The notes under the pieces were generated by a model. The model did no database searches. It saw only the letters and a list, made by a program, of their open reading frames with translations, and was not told the DNA's origin. This document shows positions 34,106-47,470 of a DNA stretch of 64,000 nucleotides, in pieces. The stretch is from JAWRCU01 sp033542235 (GTDB lineage: Bacteria > Pseudomonadota > Alphaproteobacteria > Rhizobiales > Rhizobiaceae): NCBI RefSeq assembly GCF_033542235.1, contig NZ_JAWRCU010000013.1:124001-188000 (forward strand). The letters run 5' to 3'. The first letter of the stretch is position 1. Each line of letters starts with the position of its first letter. The position numbers and the translations under genes are program-made.

Positions 34106-34570
34106 ATGCGTCACGTCGATTTTGCCCCCCTTTATCGTTCGACCGTCGGCTTCGACCGTCTCTTTTCGCTTCTCGACACTCTCGGAACGCCCGATAACGG
34201 GCAAACCTATCCGCCCTACAACATCGAGCGGACCGGCGAGAACGCCTATCGCATCTCGATGGCGGTCGCCGGGTTTTCCGAGCCGGAGATTTCTATCCAG
34301 GCCCACCGCAATGTACTGACCGTCAAGGGCGAGCGGGGCGAAGAGAAGGATGAGGAAGGCAAGGAAGTGCTTTACCGCGGTATTGCCGCCCGCGCTTTCG
34401 AGCGCCGCTTCCAGCTCGCCGACCATGTCGAAGTGACCGGCGCCAGCCTTAAGAACGGGTTGCTTCACATCGATCTCAAGCGCGAGGTTCCGGAGGAACT
34501 GAAGCCGCGCAAGATCGCAATCACCAGTGACAAGGCCAACGCCAAGCAGATCGAAGCCAAGGCGGCCTGA
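34106..34570 (+). CDS. Hsp20 small heat-shock protein (IbpA-like)
   Basis: A 154-residue alpha-crystallin-type chaperone. The N-terminal arm FAPLYRSTVGFDRLFSLLD matches IbpA, the crystallin domain spans about 35-130 (YRISMAVAGFSEPEISI, NVLTVKGERGE), and the C-terminal RKIAI gives the IxI anchor for oligomer formation. It holds unfolding proteins in an ATP-independent manner. Expression is probably heat-induced through an RpoH-like promoter and an RNA thermometer immediately upstream. Confidence 0.94.
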   Translation: MRHVDFAPLYRSTVGFDRLFSLLDTLGTPDNGQTYPPYNIERTGENAYRISMAVAGFSEPEISIQAHRNVLTVKGERGEEKDEEGKEVLYRGIAARAFERRFQLADHVEVTGASLKNGLLHIDLKREVPEELKPRKIAITSDKANAKQIEAKAA

Positions 34571-34682
34571 CGGTCGTTTTCCGACTTCCGGTCCAGAGCG
34601 GCGCCTTCGGGCGCCGCTTTTGTTCTGGACTGGAGCAGCGTGTGCTCATGTGGGATCGCCACGCCACTCTGTCCACCAGGTT

Positions 34683-35732
34683 TCAGCCGATCAACTCTCC
34701 GAACGCGTCGACGTCGTCCGCGGTCGTCGCGAAGCTGGTGACGAAGCGGCAGATCTTGTCGCCATCGCCGATCTCGGCCTCGAAACCCTGCGGTGTGTGC
34801 CATGTGTGGAAGGCGACACCCTTCTTCGTCAGCCGCTCCCGTTCCGCCGTCGAGGCGATAGCAAAGACCTCGTTGGCCTGAGGCTCCCAGGCAAGCCGTA
34901 TCCTTTTCGAAGCGCGGATATGGCCGGCAAGCCGCGCAGCAAGCGAGTTTGCGTGCCGGGCGGTCTCAAGCCACAGTCCGTCTTCGAAATAGGCGGCGAA
35001 CTGCGCGGCGATGAAGCGCGACTTCGAAAAGAGCTGTGCAGCGCGCTTATGGATGAAGGCCATCTCGGACGCCTTCGCCGTGTCGAATAGCACGATCGCT
35101 TCGGCGCACCAGCAACCATTCTTGGTGCCGCCAAAGGAGAGGATGTCGACGCCGCGTTTCCAGGTCATCTCGGCCGGCGTCGTCTCGAGCGCCACCAGCG
35201 CGTTAGCGAAGCGGGCGCCGTCCATATGAAGCGGCAGGCCGCGCTTGCCAGCGACCCTGGCGATCGCACCAATGTCGTCGAGCCCATAGACGGTGCCGAC
35301 TTCGGTCGCCTGCGTAATGGACACCGCTATCGGCCGGCCGGCATGCAGGGGGTCCCCCGCAAAGCGGGTCATCACCTGCTCCAGCTTCTCCGGGTCGATC
35401 CGGCCAAGCGCCCCGCCGACGGGGCGCAGACGAGCCCCGCCTGCCAGGTATTCCTGCGCGCCGCATTCATCCTCGAGGGCGTGCGCTTCAGTGTGACAGA
35501 AGCCGACGCCGCCAGGCTTGTTCGCAAGCGTCAAGGCCAATGAATTCGCGGCCGTGCCGGTGCCGACGAAGAAGACCGCGACCTCACGCTCGAAGATCTC
35601 GCTGAATTTTTTTGTCACTTGCCTGTCGAGGTCGCTCGAGCCGTAGGCGCTCACGAAGCCGCCGCTATGCATGGCGATCGACGCCGTGACCTTGGGATGG
35701 GCGCCTGCCCAGTTGTCCGAAGCAAAAATCAT
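34683..35732 (-). CDS. Low-specificity threonine aldolase-type PLP enzyme
   Basis: A 349-residue fold-type I PLP enzyme from the ATG at 35732, with GGAA just upstream; an upstream ATG at 35750 is possible and the frame remains open to 35945. The start FASDNWAGAHPKV, the PLP phosphate region GTGTAANSLAL and the PLP lysine in SFGGTKNGCWCAEA agree with beta-eliminating aldolases that split threonine or allo-threonine to glycine and acetaldehyde. The gene is divergent from gltB, with 384 bases between. Confidence 0.88.
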   Translation of the reverse strand: MIFASDNWAGAHPKVTASIAMHSGGFVSAYGSSDLDRQVTKKFSEIFEREVAVFFVGTGTAANSLALTLANKPGGVGFCHTEAHALEDECGAQEYLAGGARLRPVGGALGRIDPEKLEQVMTRFAGDPLHAGRPIAVSITQATEVGTVYGLDDIGAIARVAGKRGLPLHMDGARFANALVALETTPAEMTWKRGVDILSFGGTKNGCWCAEAIVLFDTAKASEMAFIHKRAAQLFSKSRFIAAQFAAYFEDGLWLETARHANSLAARLAGHIRASKRIRLAWEPQANEVFAIASTAERERLTKKGVAFHTWHTPQGFEAEIGDGDKICRFVTSFATTADDVDAFGELIG

Positions 35733-35938
35733 GATCGTTCCGACATTCATTGTCTCAAAAACCGGGCGGACAATGGCTGCTTTCGACCACGCACTCAAGG
35801 GCCGGCGAAGTTTGCGCGGCACCACAGGACGGGCAAGCTGATGCGCAACGAAATTGCGGCAAGGCGACTCCTTACGAAAGTTCCCGTCGCAATTGAGTGA
35901 AAAAATTCGCGAATCGGTCTTGCTGGCTTTGTGGATTT

Positions 35939-35974
35939 CTGTCATACCGAATTTAGGACAGCATTACTGTCATA
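35939..35974. promoter_or_regulatory. Repeated CTGTCATA motif upstream of gltB
   Basis: CTGTCATA occurs at 35939-35946 and again at 35967-35974, with GACAG (35957-35961) forming an inverted pair with the second copy. The gap between the aldolase and gltB otherwise shows no coding sequence. These repeats could be binding sites for a regulator of nitrogen metabolism, which is inference. Confidence 0.3.
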
Positions 35975-36116
35975 ATTAACGAAGCAAGCAGGCTGGATTT
36001 GGCGTATGGTTACGCTAGGTCCGGCCTTTGCCGGCCCGCAGACCAGGGCCCCCTCATACCAGGGCATCGGAGCCTCATAGGAGGTGACCGCGCCAAAGCA
36101 GGACGGAGGAAGGACG

Positions 36117-40842
<4,726 letters not shown>

Positions 40843-40844
<2 letters not shown>

Positions 40845-40873
40845 AAAAACCGCCGCGCGGCACCTCGCGGCGG
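40843..40873 (-). terminator. Hairpin between gltB and gltD
   Basis: CCGCCGCG (40850-40857) and CGCGGCGG (40866-40873) form a perfect 8-bp stem with an 8-base loop. Seven A precede it on the plus strand, so on the minus strand it reads as hairpin plus T run, a terminator for antisense transcription. In the sense mRNA it may act as a processing or stabilising element that sets the gltB:gltD ratio. Confidence 0.55.
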
Positions 40874-40981
40874 GTTGGCCGGGCTCTCGGCTCGGTTCAA
40901 CGCGACGCGTTGTCAGCACAGTTGGATGACGTTAATTGGCTTCGGCGGCAGATCCGCTCGGGCAGCCACAGGAACGAAACT

Positions 40982-42436
40982 ATGGGCAAGGTAACGGGCT
41001 TCCTCGAGATCGACCGGCAGGTTCAAAAATATGAGCCTGCATCGGATCGCATCAGGCACTTTCGCGAATTCACGCTGCCGATGTCGGACAAAGAGGTCGA
41101 GAAGCAGGCTGCCCGATGCATGGATTGCGGCATCCCGTATTGCCACGGGCCGACCGGCTGCCCGGTCCACAACCAGATTCCGGACTGGAACGACCTCGTC
41201 TATAACGGCGACTGGGAAAGCGCGATCCGCAACCTGCACTCCACGAACAACTTTCCGGATTGGACCGGTCGCATCTGCCCGGCGCCCTGCGAAGAAGCGT
41301 GCACGCTGAACCTCGAGGACATCCCCGTCGCCATCAAGACGATCGAGCAGGCGATCGCGGACAAGGCCTATGAGACCGGCCAGATCCGGCCACATCCGCC
41401 GGAGAAGAAGACCGGCAAGAGGGTTGCGATCATCGGCTCGGGCCCGGCGGGCATGGCTGCGGCGCAACAGCTCGGCCGCGCCGGTCACGACGTTCATGTC
41501 TTTGAGCGCGAGAGCCGGCCGGGCGGGCTGATGCGCTTCGGCATCCCCGATTTCAAGATCGAGAAGCATTACATCGACCGCCGCGCCGATCAGATGCGCG
41601 GCGAAGGCGTGACATTCCATTGCGGGGTCAATGTCGGCGTCGACAAGAAGGTCGACGAGTTGCTGTCCGAGTTCGACGCGGTGCTCTACTGCGGCGGCTC
41701 CGAGCTGCCGCGCCCGGCCGGCATTCCCGGCACCGAGCTGCAAGGCGTCCATGATGCTATGCCCTACCTGGTGCAGCAGAACAAGCGCGTCGGCGGCGAG
41801 GATATCCAGTCCGCCGCATGGCCGTCGGAGCCCATTCTTGCCGGCGGCAAGCATGTGGTGGTGGTCGGCGGCGGCGACACGGCATCCGACTGCATCGGCA
41901 CGGCCTTCCGCCAGGGTGCGGTGCGCGTCACACAGCTCGACATTCGGCCGCAGCCGCCGGAAAGGGAAGACAAGCTGACGGTGTGGCCTTACTGGGCGAC
42001 CAAGATGCGCACGTCTTCCTCGCAGGCCGAGGGCGCCGAACGCGAGTTCCAGGTCGCGACGCTGGAGTTCATCGGCGAAGAGGGCGTGCTGGTCGGCGTC
42101 CGCTGCTGTGAGGTCGACGACAAGCGCAAGCCGGTGCCCGGGACCGAATTCGTGATCCGCGCCGATCTCGCTTTCATCGCAATCGGGTTCGCTGGTCCGC
42201 GCAAGGAAGGCGTGATCGGTGAGCTGGGCGAGCGACTGAAGACCGTGGTGGACGCCCGCCACTCGACCAATGTCGAAGCCAATGACCGCGACTATAGGAC
42301 GAGCCTCGACAGGCTGTTTGCCGCCGGCGACGTCCGCCGTGGCCAGTCGCTGGTCGTATGGGCGATCCGCGAGGGCAGGCAGGCGGCGGCTTCTATCGAC
42401 GACTACCTGATGGGGTCGACGGTGTTGCCGAGATGA
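40982..42436 (+). CDS. gltD: Glutamate synthase (NADPH) small subunit
   Basis: A 484-residue protein from the ATG at 40982 (MGKVTGFLEIDRQ, the family start; AGGAA upstream). N-terminal Fe-S ligands are in ARCMDCGIPYCHG, GCPVHN and CPAPCEEAC. FAD and NADPH sites are GSGPAGMAAAQQL and VVVGGGDTASDCIG. It passes electrons from NADPH to GltB. The stop TGA runs straight into the G arm of element F. Confidence 0.97.
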   Translation: MGKVTGFLEIDRQVQKYEPASDRIRHFREFTLPMSDKEVEKQAARCMDCGIPYCHGPTGCPVHNQIPDWNDLVYNGDWESAIRNLHSTNNFPDWTGRICPAPCEEACTLNLEDIPVAIKTIEQAIADKAYETGQIRPHPPEKKTGKRVAIIGSGPAGMAAAQQLGRAGHDVHVFERESRPGGLMRFGIPDFKIEKHYIDRRADQMRGEGVTFHCGVNVGVDKKVDELLSEFDAVLYCGGSELPRPAGIPGTELQGVHDAMPYLVQQNKRVGGEDIQSAAWPSEPILAGGKHVVVVGGGDTASDCIGTAFRQGAVRVTQLDIRPQPPEREDKLTVWPYWATKMRTSSSQAEGAEREFQVATLEFIGEEGVLVGVRCCEVDDKRKPVPGTEFVIRADLAFIAIGFAGPRKEGVIGELGERLKTVVDARHSTNVEANDRDYRTSLDRLFAAGDVRRGQSLVVWAIREGRQAAASIDDYLMGSTVLPR

Positions 42437-42546
42437 TGAGGGGGTAGGGGAGTAAGGGAATAGGGCAATTGGGCAATAGGGCAATAGGGCAATAGGGCAA
42501 TAGCTTTTCCTCCCCCTACTGCCCTATTGCCTTATTGCCCTATTCC
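42437..42546. repeat. Paired octamer-repeat element F
   Basis: The G arm (42437-42503) has GGGGAGTA, AGGGAATA and several GGGCAATA units. A ten-base loop, about CTTTTCCTCC, separates it from the C arm (42514-42546) with CCCTACTG and CCCTATTG units. With such a short loop this is almost a pure hairpin. It fills the space between the convergent gltD and SGNH genes and supplies the last codons and TAG stop of the latter. Confidence 0.93.
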
Positions 42547-43832
42547 CTTACCCCAGCAGCAACTGCCGCTGGAGCTGATGCGCTAGCGGCAGCCGGTGCT
42601 GCGCCTCCGAAATCGTCGGCGCGCCCGGGGGCGGCGGCCGAGGCGATGCCCTCGACGACGAGCTTCTCGGCGACAGTTCTTGTCTCGACCTTGGGCTCGG
42701 GTTTCGAGCCGAGCAGCACCTGGCCACCATCGATCTCAGGATCGTCGATCGCCATCGGCGCTGTGCGGTCGACATTGATATTGGCCGGTGCCGCCGGTCC
42801 CACGCTTTGAGGGCTCGCCAGGCCCGGAGTCGCCGCCTCATTCCCCAAGAGCTTGTTGAGCGGCTTCTCGACAAAAAAGGCCAGCTTGCGCTTTCCGGCT
42901 TTCGACAGGCTGACGCCGTCCGGCCCGCGCAGCCTCACCGCCTGGCCGTTCATATCGGGACCGTTCATGATGAAGGCGCCGTTCTCGTCGACGAAACCAT
43001 CCCATACGTCGACAAAAACGCCGCCCGCCTGTTCCGCGGATTTCCGATAGATGTCGTTGAAGGCGAGGAGGTCGGATGAGACCTTGGGTGATTTGAACGC
43101 CGGCATGCCAACCCAGGCAAAAGGTACCTTGCGCTCCTTGAGCACGCCCACAAGCGCATCCGTCCGTGCCTGGTATTCCTTGATCCAGCTGTCGCTGAGC
43201 GGCGGCTCGCGCGTATCTGCGACCTTCAATTGCTGGCGGTCGTTCGCGCCAAGCATGATGACGACCGCGGCCGGCTTCTCCGTGTCGAGCAGCGTCTTGA
43301 TCTCGTTCGGCCAGTTGTAGAACTCGTTCCGCACGAGGCCGGAAGAGCCGTTGCTGCGTTCGATGATCTTGATGTTCGGATTCTGCGAATAGGCGCTGAG
43401 AAGGCCTTCCGACAGGCCGCTTGCCATGAAGTCGCCGACCACCAGGACGGTGCGTGCCGCATCGGCCTTCGGAAGGGCCTCCGGCTCCTCGACGCGCACG
43501 ACCTCGCCCATCGTCGATCTGCGCGTCTTCGCCTTGCTGCTGGGAGCCCTTTGTATGACGGCCGGCGGCGGCTCTTCTGTACCGCCGCCGAACAATCTTT
43601 CGAGGAGCGGTCTTCTGGGCCTGACCGGTTGCCTCTGAATGTTTACCGGCGGCTCCTCCCTGCCGAATATCCTTTCGAGAAGATTGGGCGGGCGATAGCG
43701 ATACGGAATTTCTTCCTGCGCGACAGTCGGCAAGGAGAGTGCGAGCAGGCCGAGAGCACAAGTGAGGAGCGTCAGCGCAAGGCTGGCCCGCTTTCGTGTC
43801 CAGCGCCCCCCGATGCCACTCAGCACGCCCAC
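42540..43832 (-). CDS. SGNH-fold (DUF459-type) secreted protein
   Basis: A 430-residue protein from GTG at 43832, which has AGGAG six bases upstream and clears the preceding gene; a start at 43913 would overlap that gene. A signal anchor ALTLLTCALGLLALSLPTVA leads to a Pro/Arg-rich linker and an SGNH core: VVGDFMASGLSEGL (block I), IMLGANDRQ (block III) and a late GPDGVSLSKAGKRKLAFF. The family includes periplasmic acyl-esterases of polysaccharides or peptidoglycan. The Ala-rich tail ends in GVRE encoded by repeat. It follows the transglycosylase gene by 22 bases. Confidence 0.82.
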   Translation of the reverse strand: MGVLSGIGGRWTRKRASLALTLLTCALGLLALSLPTVAQEEIPYRYRPPNLLERIFGREEPPVNIQRQPVRPRRPLLERLFGGGTEEPPPAVIQRAPSSKAKTRRSTMGEVVRVEEPEALPKADAARTVLVVGDFMASGLSEGLLSAYSQNPNIKIIERSNGSSGLVRNEFYNWPNEIKTLLDTEKPAAVVIMLGANDRQQLKVADTREPPLSDSWIKEYQARTDALVGVLKERKVPFAWVGMPAFKSPKVSSDLLAFNDIYRKSAEQAGGVFVDVWDGFVDENGAFIMNGPDMNGQAVRLRGPDGVSLSKAGKRKLAFFVEKPLNKLLGNEAATPGLASPQSVGPAAPANINVDRTAPMAIDDPEIDGGQVLLGSKPEPKVETRTVAEKLVVEGIASAAAPGRADDFGGAAPAAASASAPAAVAAGVRE

Positions 43833-43854
43833 TCGCAACTCCTGCCTCGAGCTC

Positions 43855-45087
43855 TTACCGGTTCTTCTTCCGCAAGGTCGACAACACCTCCAGACTTGGG
43901 TGGCCATCCTCATTCAAGCCTGCCTGCGCCTGGAAGGCTCGGATCGCCGCCTTGGATCCTTCGCCGATCCTGCCATCGACCTTACCGTCATAATAGCCGA
44001 GAGTCGTCAGCCGTTGCTGCAACTCCTGCTTCTCCTCGAAACTAAGTTTGGTGAAGGGCCGGTTCCAGTCGTTGACGAGGCCGCCATAGCCGGCAATCTG
44101 GTCCGCGAGCAGGCCAACCGCCAGGGCATATTTGTCGGAGTTGTTGTAAGCCTTGATCACGCGGAAGTTCTTGGTCATCAGGAAGGCTGGGCCGGAGCGG
44201 CCGTCCGGTACCTTCAACTCGGCCTTGTCGCTTCCGTTCCGGAACGGCTTGCCGCTGGCTCGCGTCACGCCCAGTTCCTGCCATTTCGACAGCGACACCG
44301 AGCCACCCGGGAACTTCCGCCCATCGGGGAGGGTGACTTCGTACCCCCAGGTTCTGCCGCTCTGCCAGCCGTTCTTGCGCAACAGGTTGGCGGCAGTGGC
44401 GAGCGCGTCGGGCACCGACCCCCAGATATCGCGCCGGCCGTCGCCGTCCATGTCGACCGCGTAGGCCTCGTAGCTGGTCGGGATAAACTGCGTGTGGCCC
44501 ATAGCCCCGGCCCAGGAGCCGGTGAGATGGCTTTCGTCAATGTCGCCCCGCTGCAGTATCTTCAACGCGGCGATCAGCTGGGTTCTGGCATATTTGGCGC
44601 GCCGCGCGTCGCCATAGGCGAGGGTCGACAGCGAGCGCACGACATTGCGCATCACCTTCTTGTCCTTGAGGATCTCGCCATAGTTCGATTCCATCGACCA
44701 GATGGCGAGCAGGACATTGCGGTCGACACCGAATTGCGTCTCTATCCTGTCGAGCCACAGTTTGTATTTGCGTGCCATGGCGCGGCCAGTGGCGATAGAC
44801 TGTTCCTGCACGCGATTATCGAAATAATCCCATGCCGGCGCGATGAACTCAGCCTGCTTGGCTGCCTTCTCCAGCACCTCTGGATCCGGGTCCGTCACAC
44901 CACGAAAGGCGCGGTCGAAGGTCGCGCTGGAGATGCCGCTCTGCATCGCCGTCGCGCGGAAGCCTGCGACCCAGCGCTGGAAGCCGGCATCGGCCATGGC
45001 CGTTCCGGTCGATTGAAGAATGGCAAGGCCGAAGGCTGCGGCCGCGACCAATCCGAGAAGTCCCCGCAGGCACTTGCGAATGGGCAT
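43855..45087 (-). CDS. MltB-type lytic murein transglycosylase with peptidoglycan-binding domain
   Basis: A 410-residue exported protein from the ATG at 45087 with GGAGGGAAC upstream. A signal peptide (PIRKCLRGLLGLVAAAAFGL) is followed by the SLT_2 catalytic domain, with the Glu in WSMESNYGE and the region GSWAGAMGHTQFIPTSY. The C-terminus from about residue 340 is a PG_binding_1 domain (LTTLGYYDGKVDGRIG). It cleaves glycan strands between MurNAc and GlcNAc. The SGNH gene downstream likely acts on the envelope too. Confidence 0.93.
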   Translation of the reverse strand: MPIRKCLRGLLGLVAAAAFGLAILQSTGTAMADAGFQRWVAGFRATAMQSGISSATFDRAFRGVTDPDPEVLEKAAKQAEFIAPAWDYFDNRVQEQSIATGRAMARKYKLWLDRIETQFGVDRNVLLAIWSMESNYGEILKDKKVMRNVVRSLSTLAYGDARRAKYARTQLIAALKILQRGDIDESHLTGSWAGAMGHTQFIPTSYEAYAVDMDGDGRRDIWGSVPDALATAANLLRKNGWQSGRTWGYEVTLPDGRKFPGGSVSLSKWQELGVTRASGKPFRNGSDKAELKVPDGRSGPAFLMTKNFRVIKAYNNSDKYALAVGLLADQIAGYGGLVNDWNRPFTKLSFEEKQELQQRLTTLGYYDGKVDGRIGEGSKAAIRAFQAQAGLNEDGHPSLEVLSTLRKKNR

Positions 45088-45294
45088 CAGTTCCCTCCAT
45101 GTAGCAATCACGAAAGAGCAATCATGGGCGAACGCGGTAAGCAATTGGTTTACCATAGAACGGGTAGGCGCCTTCAATGCCGGCAAAAACATGCCGTAGA
45201 CGCACCCGGAATGATCTGGTACTCCGCGATTTCGGCGTGAAAATGTCACTTTTTGCTGATGAGACTTTCATATTTCCGCTGAGGGGCATCCAAT

Positions 45295-46200
45295 ATGAAG
45301 AAGGTCCGCAAGGCCGTGTTTCCGGTCGCAGGTCTCGGCACGCGCTTTCTGCCTGCTACCAAGGCTATCCCCAAGGAGATGCTTACCGTCGTCGACAAGC
45401 CGGTGATCCAGTATGTGGTCGATGAGGCGCGCGAGGCAGGAATAGAACATTTCATCTTCGTCACCGGCCGCAACAAGGCGGTCATCGAAGATTATTTCGA
45501 TGTGCAGTTCGAACTTTATGACACGTTGGCGCAGCGCGGGAAGGATGATCAGCTTGCGCACCTTCAGCGACTGCAGCCGGCGCCGGGACAGACCAGCTTC
45601 ACGCGCCAGCAGACGCCGCTCGGTCTCGGGCACGCCGTGTGGTGCGCGCGCGAGCTCGTCGGCGACGAGCCATTCGCGCTGCTTTTGCCCGACATGATCA
45701 TGCAGTCGGAGACCGGCTGCATGAAGGAGATGGTGGAGCTCTACGAGAGGACCGGCGGGAACGTCATCGCGGTGCAGGAATGCGATCCCGCGGACGCACA
45801 CAAATACGGCATCGTCGGCAAAGGCGAGACTGTCCATTCCGGTTTCGAGATCACGGCAATGGTCGAGAAGCCGAAGCGGGGCACCGAGCCCTCGAACCAC
45901 TACATCAACGGGCGCTACATCCTGCAGCCCGAAATCTTCTCCATACTGGAGGGCCAGGAGCGCGGCGCCGGGAACGAGATCCAGCTCACCGACGCCATGC
46001 TGAAGCTGCTCAAAAGGCAGCCTTTCCACGGCTATCATTTCCAAGGCCGCACTTTCGACTGTGGCTCGCCCGAGGGCTTCGTCGAAGCGAACATCGCTTT
46101 CGCGCTCTGGCGATCGGACATGCACGAGCGGATGGTGGATCTGGTCGATACGCTGTTTGCGGATCTGACGCCGGCTGAGCGCGGGAGGAAATCGCGCTAG
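45295..46200 (+). CDS. galU: UTP-glucose-1-phosphate uridylyltransferase
   Basis: A 301-residue nucleotidyltransferase of the usual bacterial GalU length. The start KKVRKAVFPVAGLGTRFLPA and the site PKEMLTVVDKPVIQYVVDEA are diagnostic. It makes UDP-glucose from UTP and glucose-1-phosphate for exopolysaccharide and envelope sugars. The gene stands alone between divergent and convergent neighbours. Confidence 0.96.
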   Translation: MKKVRKAVFPVAGLGTRFLPATKAIPKEMLTVVDKPVIQYVVDEAREAGIEHFIFVTGRNKAVIEDYFDVQFELYDTLAQRGKDDQLAHLQRLQPAPGQTSFTRQQTPLGLGHAVWCARELVGDEPFALLLPDMIMQSETGCMKEMVELYERTGGNVIAVQECDPADAHKYGIVGKGETVHSGFEITAMVEKPKRGTEPSNHYINGRYILQPEIFSILEGQERGAGNEIQLTDAMLKLLKRQPFHGYHFQGRTFDCGSPEGFVEANIAFALWRSDMHERMVDLVDTLFADLTPAERGRKSR

Positions 46201-46211
46201 AATATTTTGCA

Positions 46212-46231
46212 GCCAAGTGGAATCACTTGGC
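46212..46231. terminator. Hairpin downstream of galU
   Basis: GCCAAGTG and CACTTGGC form a perfect 8-bp stem closed by GAAT, 11 bases after the galU stop. No T run follows, so it is a likely transcript-end or stabilising hairpin rather than a classical terminator. The remaining gap to 46388 shows no gene. Confidence 0.5.
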
Positions 46232-46388
46232 GTTGCACAAATGCGGCAAAAACTGACGGATAGAGCGGCAACCCGTATTTATCCGGGCGTCGGTCGATTT
46301 AGGCGCTTCCGTTTTCAGCTTGACGCTGCTTCTCATCTCCGTGCCGGGCACCTAAACGGGGGAGGAGCGCCGGCCGCAATGCGCCACG

Positions 46389-46709
46389 TCAGGCCGGCTG
46401 GACCGATTGCACATTGCCCTGGTCATCGACGAGACAGCGCCATTTCTTTCCGCCCATATCGAGATCGACCTGGAATGTCTTTGGATCGACACGGCTCGAG
46501 CTGACCGGAAGAACCTTGCTGCTGTCGACCCCGCTGTTCTTGGCCGCTGCGCTGGCGCAGATCAGTTGCAGGTCGGCCGGCGCGGTCTCGACCTTGGTCC
46601 TGGACATCTGATCCGGCGTGGGGGCGGCAACACAGCTTGCGATGAGCAAGACACTCGCAACTGCGGCCGAAACTGAAATTTGCGGCGCGCGAACTCCGAC
46701 TGCTGACAT
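46389..46709 (-). CDS. Small predicted lipoprotein
   Basis: A 106-residue protein from the ATG at 46709, with AGGAGGGAC upstream. The N-terminus ends in LLIASC, a lipobox, so it should be lipidated. The mature part has a conserved-looking block, VLPVSSSRVDPKTFQVDLD then WRCLVDDQGNV. Similar small proteins occur in other rhizobia, but I know of no function. It follows the L,D-transpeptidase gene by 28 bases and may share its transcript. Confidence 0.75.
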   Translation of the reverse strand: MSAVGVRAPQISVSAAVASVLLIASCVAAPTPDQMSRTKVETAPADLQLICASAAAKNSGVDSSKVLPVSSSRVDPKTFQVDLDMGGKKWRCLVDDQGNVQSVQPA

Positions 46710-46737
46710 GTCTGTCCCTCCTACATGAATGCGGTCG

Positions 46738-47454
46738 TCAAACGCCCTTGTAGAGGGCGGCCCCCTGCATGAGCACAATGACCTTCGCCCCGACTTTCAC
46801 CCTGTCATACAGGTCCATGATGTCGTCATTGTTCATGCGGATGCAGCCGGACGAAACATCCAACCCGATCGTCCATGGCTCCGGCGTGCCGTGGATGCGG
46901 TAGATCGTGTCGTTGTCGCCCTCGTAAAGATACAGCGCCCTTGCGCCGAGCGGGTTGTTGGGACCTCCCTCCATGCCGGCGGCAAAGGGAACCGCCTTGG
47001 GGTCGCGAGCCACCATCTCCGCCGGTGGCGTCCAGGTGGGCCATTCGGCCATGCGACCGATCCGCACGATACCGGCCCAGCCGAAACCGTCACGACCAAC
47101 GCCGATGCCATAGCGCATGGCCTGCTTGCCGGGCATGACGAGATAGAGGAAGTGCTGGTTGCCATCGATGATGATCGTGCCCGGCACTTCGGCAGTCCGG
47201 AACTGGACGATCTGGGGGCGAAATGCTTCCGGGACCTGCTTGTGAACAGAATAGTATTTCCACGCCTTGGTCTTGTCGTAGTCGACCCATTTTCGCGTCT
47301 TGGGATCGAAGATCTGCGTTCCGGCGGCAAAGGCGGTCGCGCCAATTGCGATAGCGACAATTACAGCGCAAACGCTAGAAATCGCGCCACGGCCCGCGAC
47401 TGGACGGTCATCGCGCCCCGGAGCGACGGACCGGCGTCTGAGCGAAAAGATCAT
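46738..47454 (-). CDS. L,D-transpeptidase (YkuD domain)
   Basis: A 238-residue protein with an N-terminal signal anchor (AISSVCAVIVAIAIGATAFA). The YkuD domain covers about 85-235, with the active site in IHGTPEPWTIGLDVSSGCIRM, where His and Cys are the catalytic pair. These enzymes make 3-3 peptidoglycan cross-links or attach outer-membrane proteins to peptidoglycan. Rhizobiales rely heavily on L,D-cross-links because of polar growth. It is encoded 16 bases after the betaine-type binding protein. Confidence 0.92.
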   Translation of the reverse strand: MIFSLRRRSVAPGRDDRPVAGRGAISSVCAVIVAIAIGATAFAAGTQIFDPKTRKWVDYDKTKAWKYYSVHKQVPEAFRPQIVQFRTAEVPGTIIIDGNQHFLYLVMPGKQAMRYGIGVGRDGFGWAGIVRIGRMAEWPTWTPPAEMVARDPKAVPFAAGMEGGPNNPLGARALYLYEGDNDTIYRIHGTPEPWTIGLDVSSGCIRMNNDDIMDLYDRVKVGAKVIVLMQGAALYKGV

Positions 47455-47470
47455 GGTCGCTCTCCCTCTC

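Noticed and set aside
40913..42484. Open frame of 523 codons antisense to gltD
   Set aside because: Starts in repeat sequence (PYCPIALFPYSPT), covers gltD exactly and has no motif.
43762..45240. Open frame of 492 codons antisense to the MltB-type gene
   Set aside because: The sense gene has signal peptide, catalytic and binding domains; the antisense product has none.
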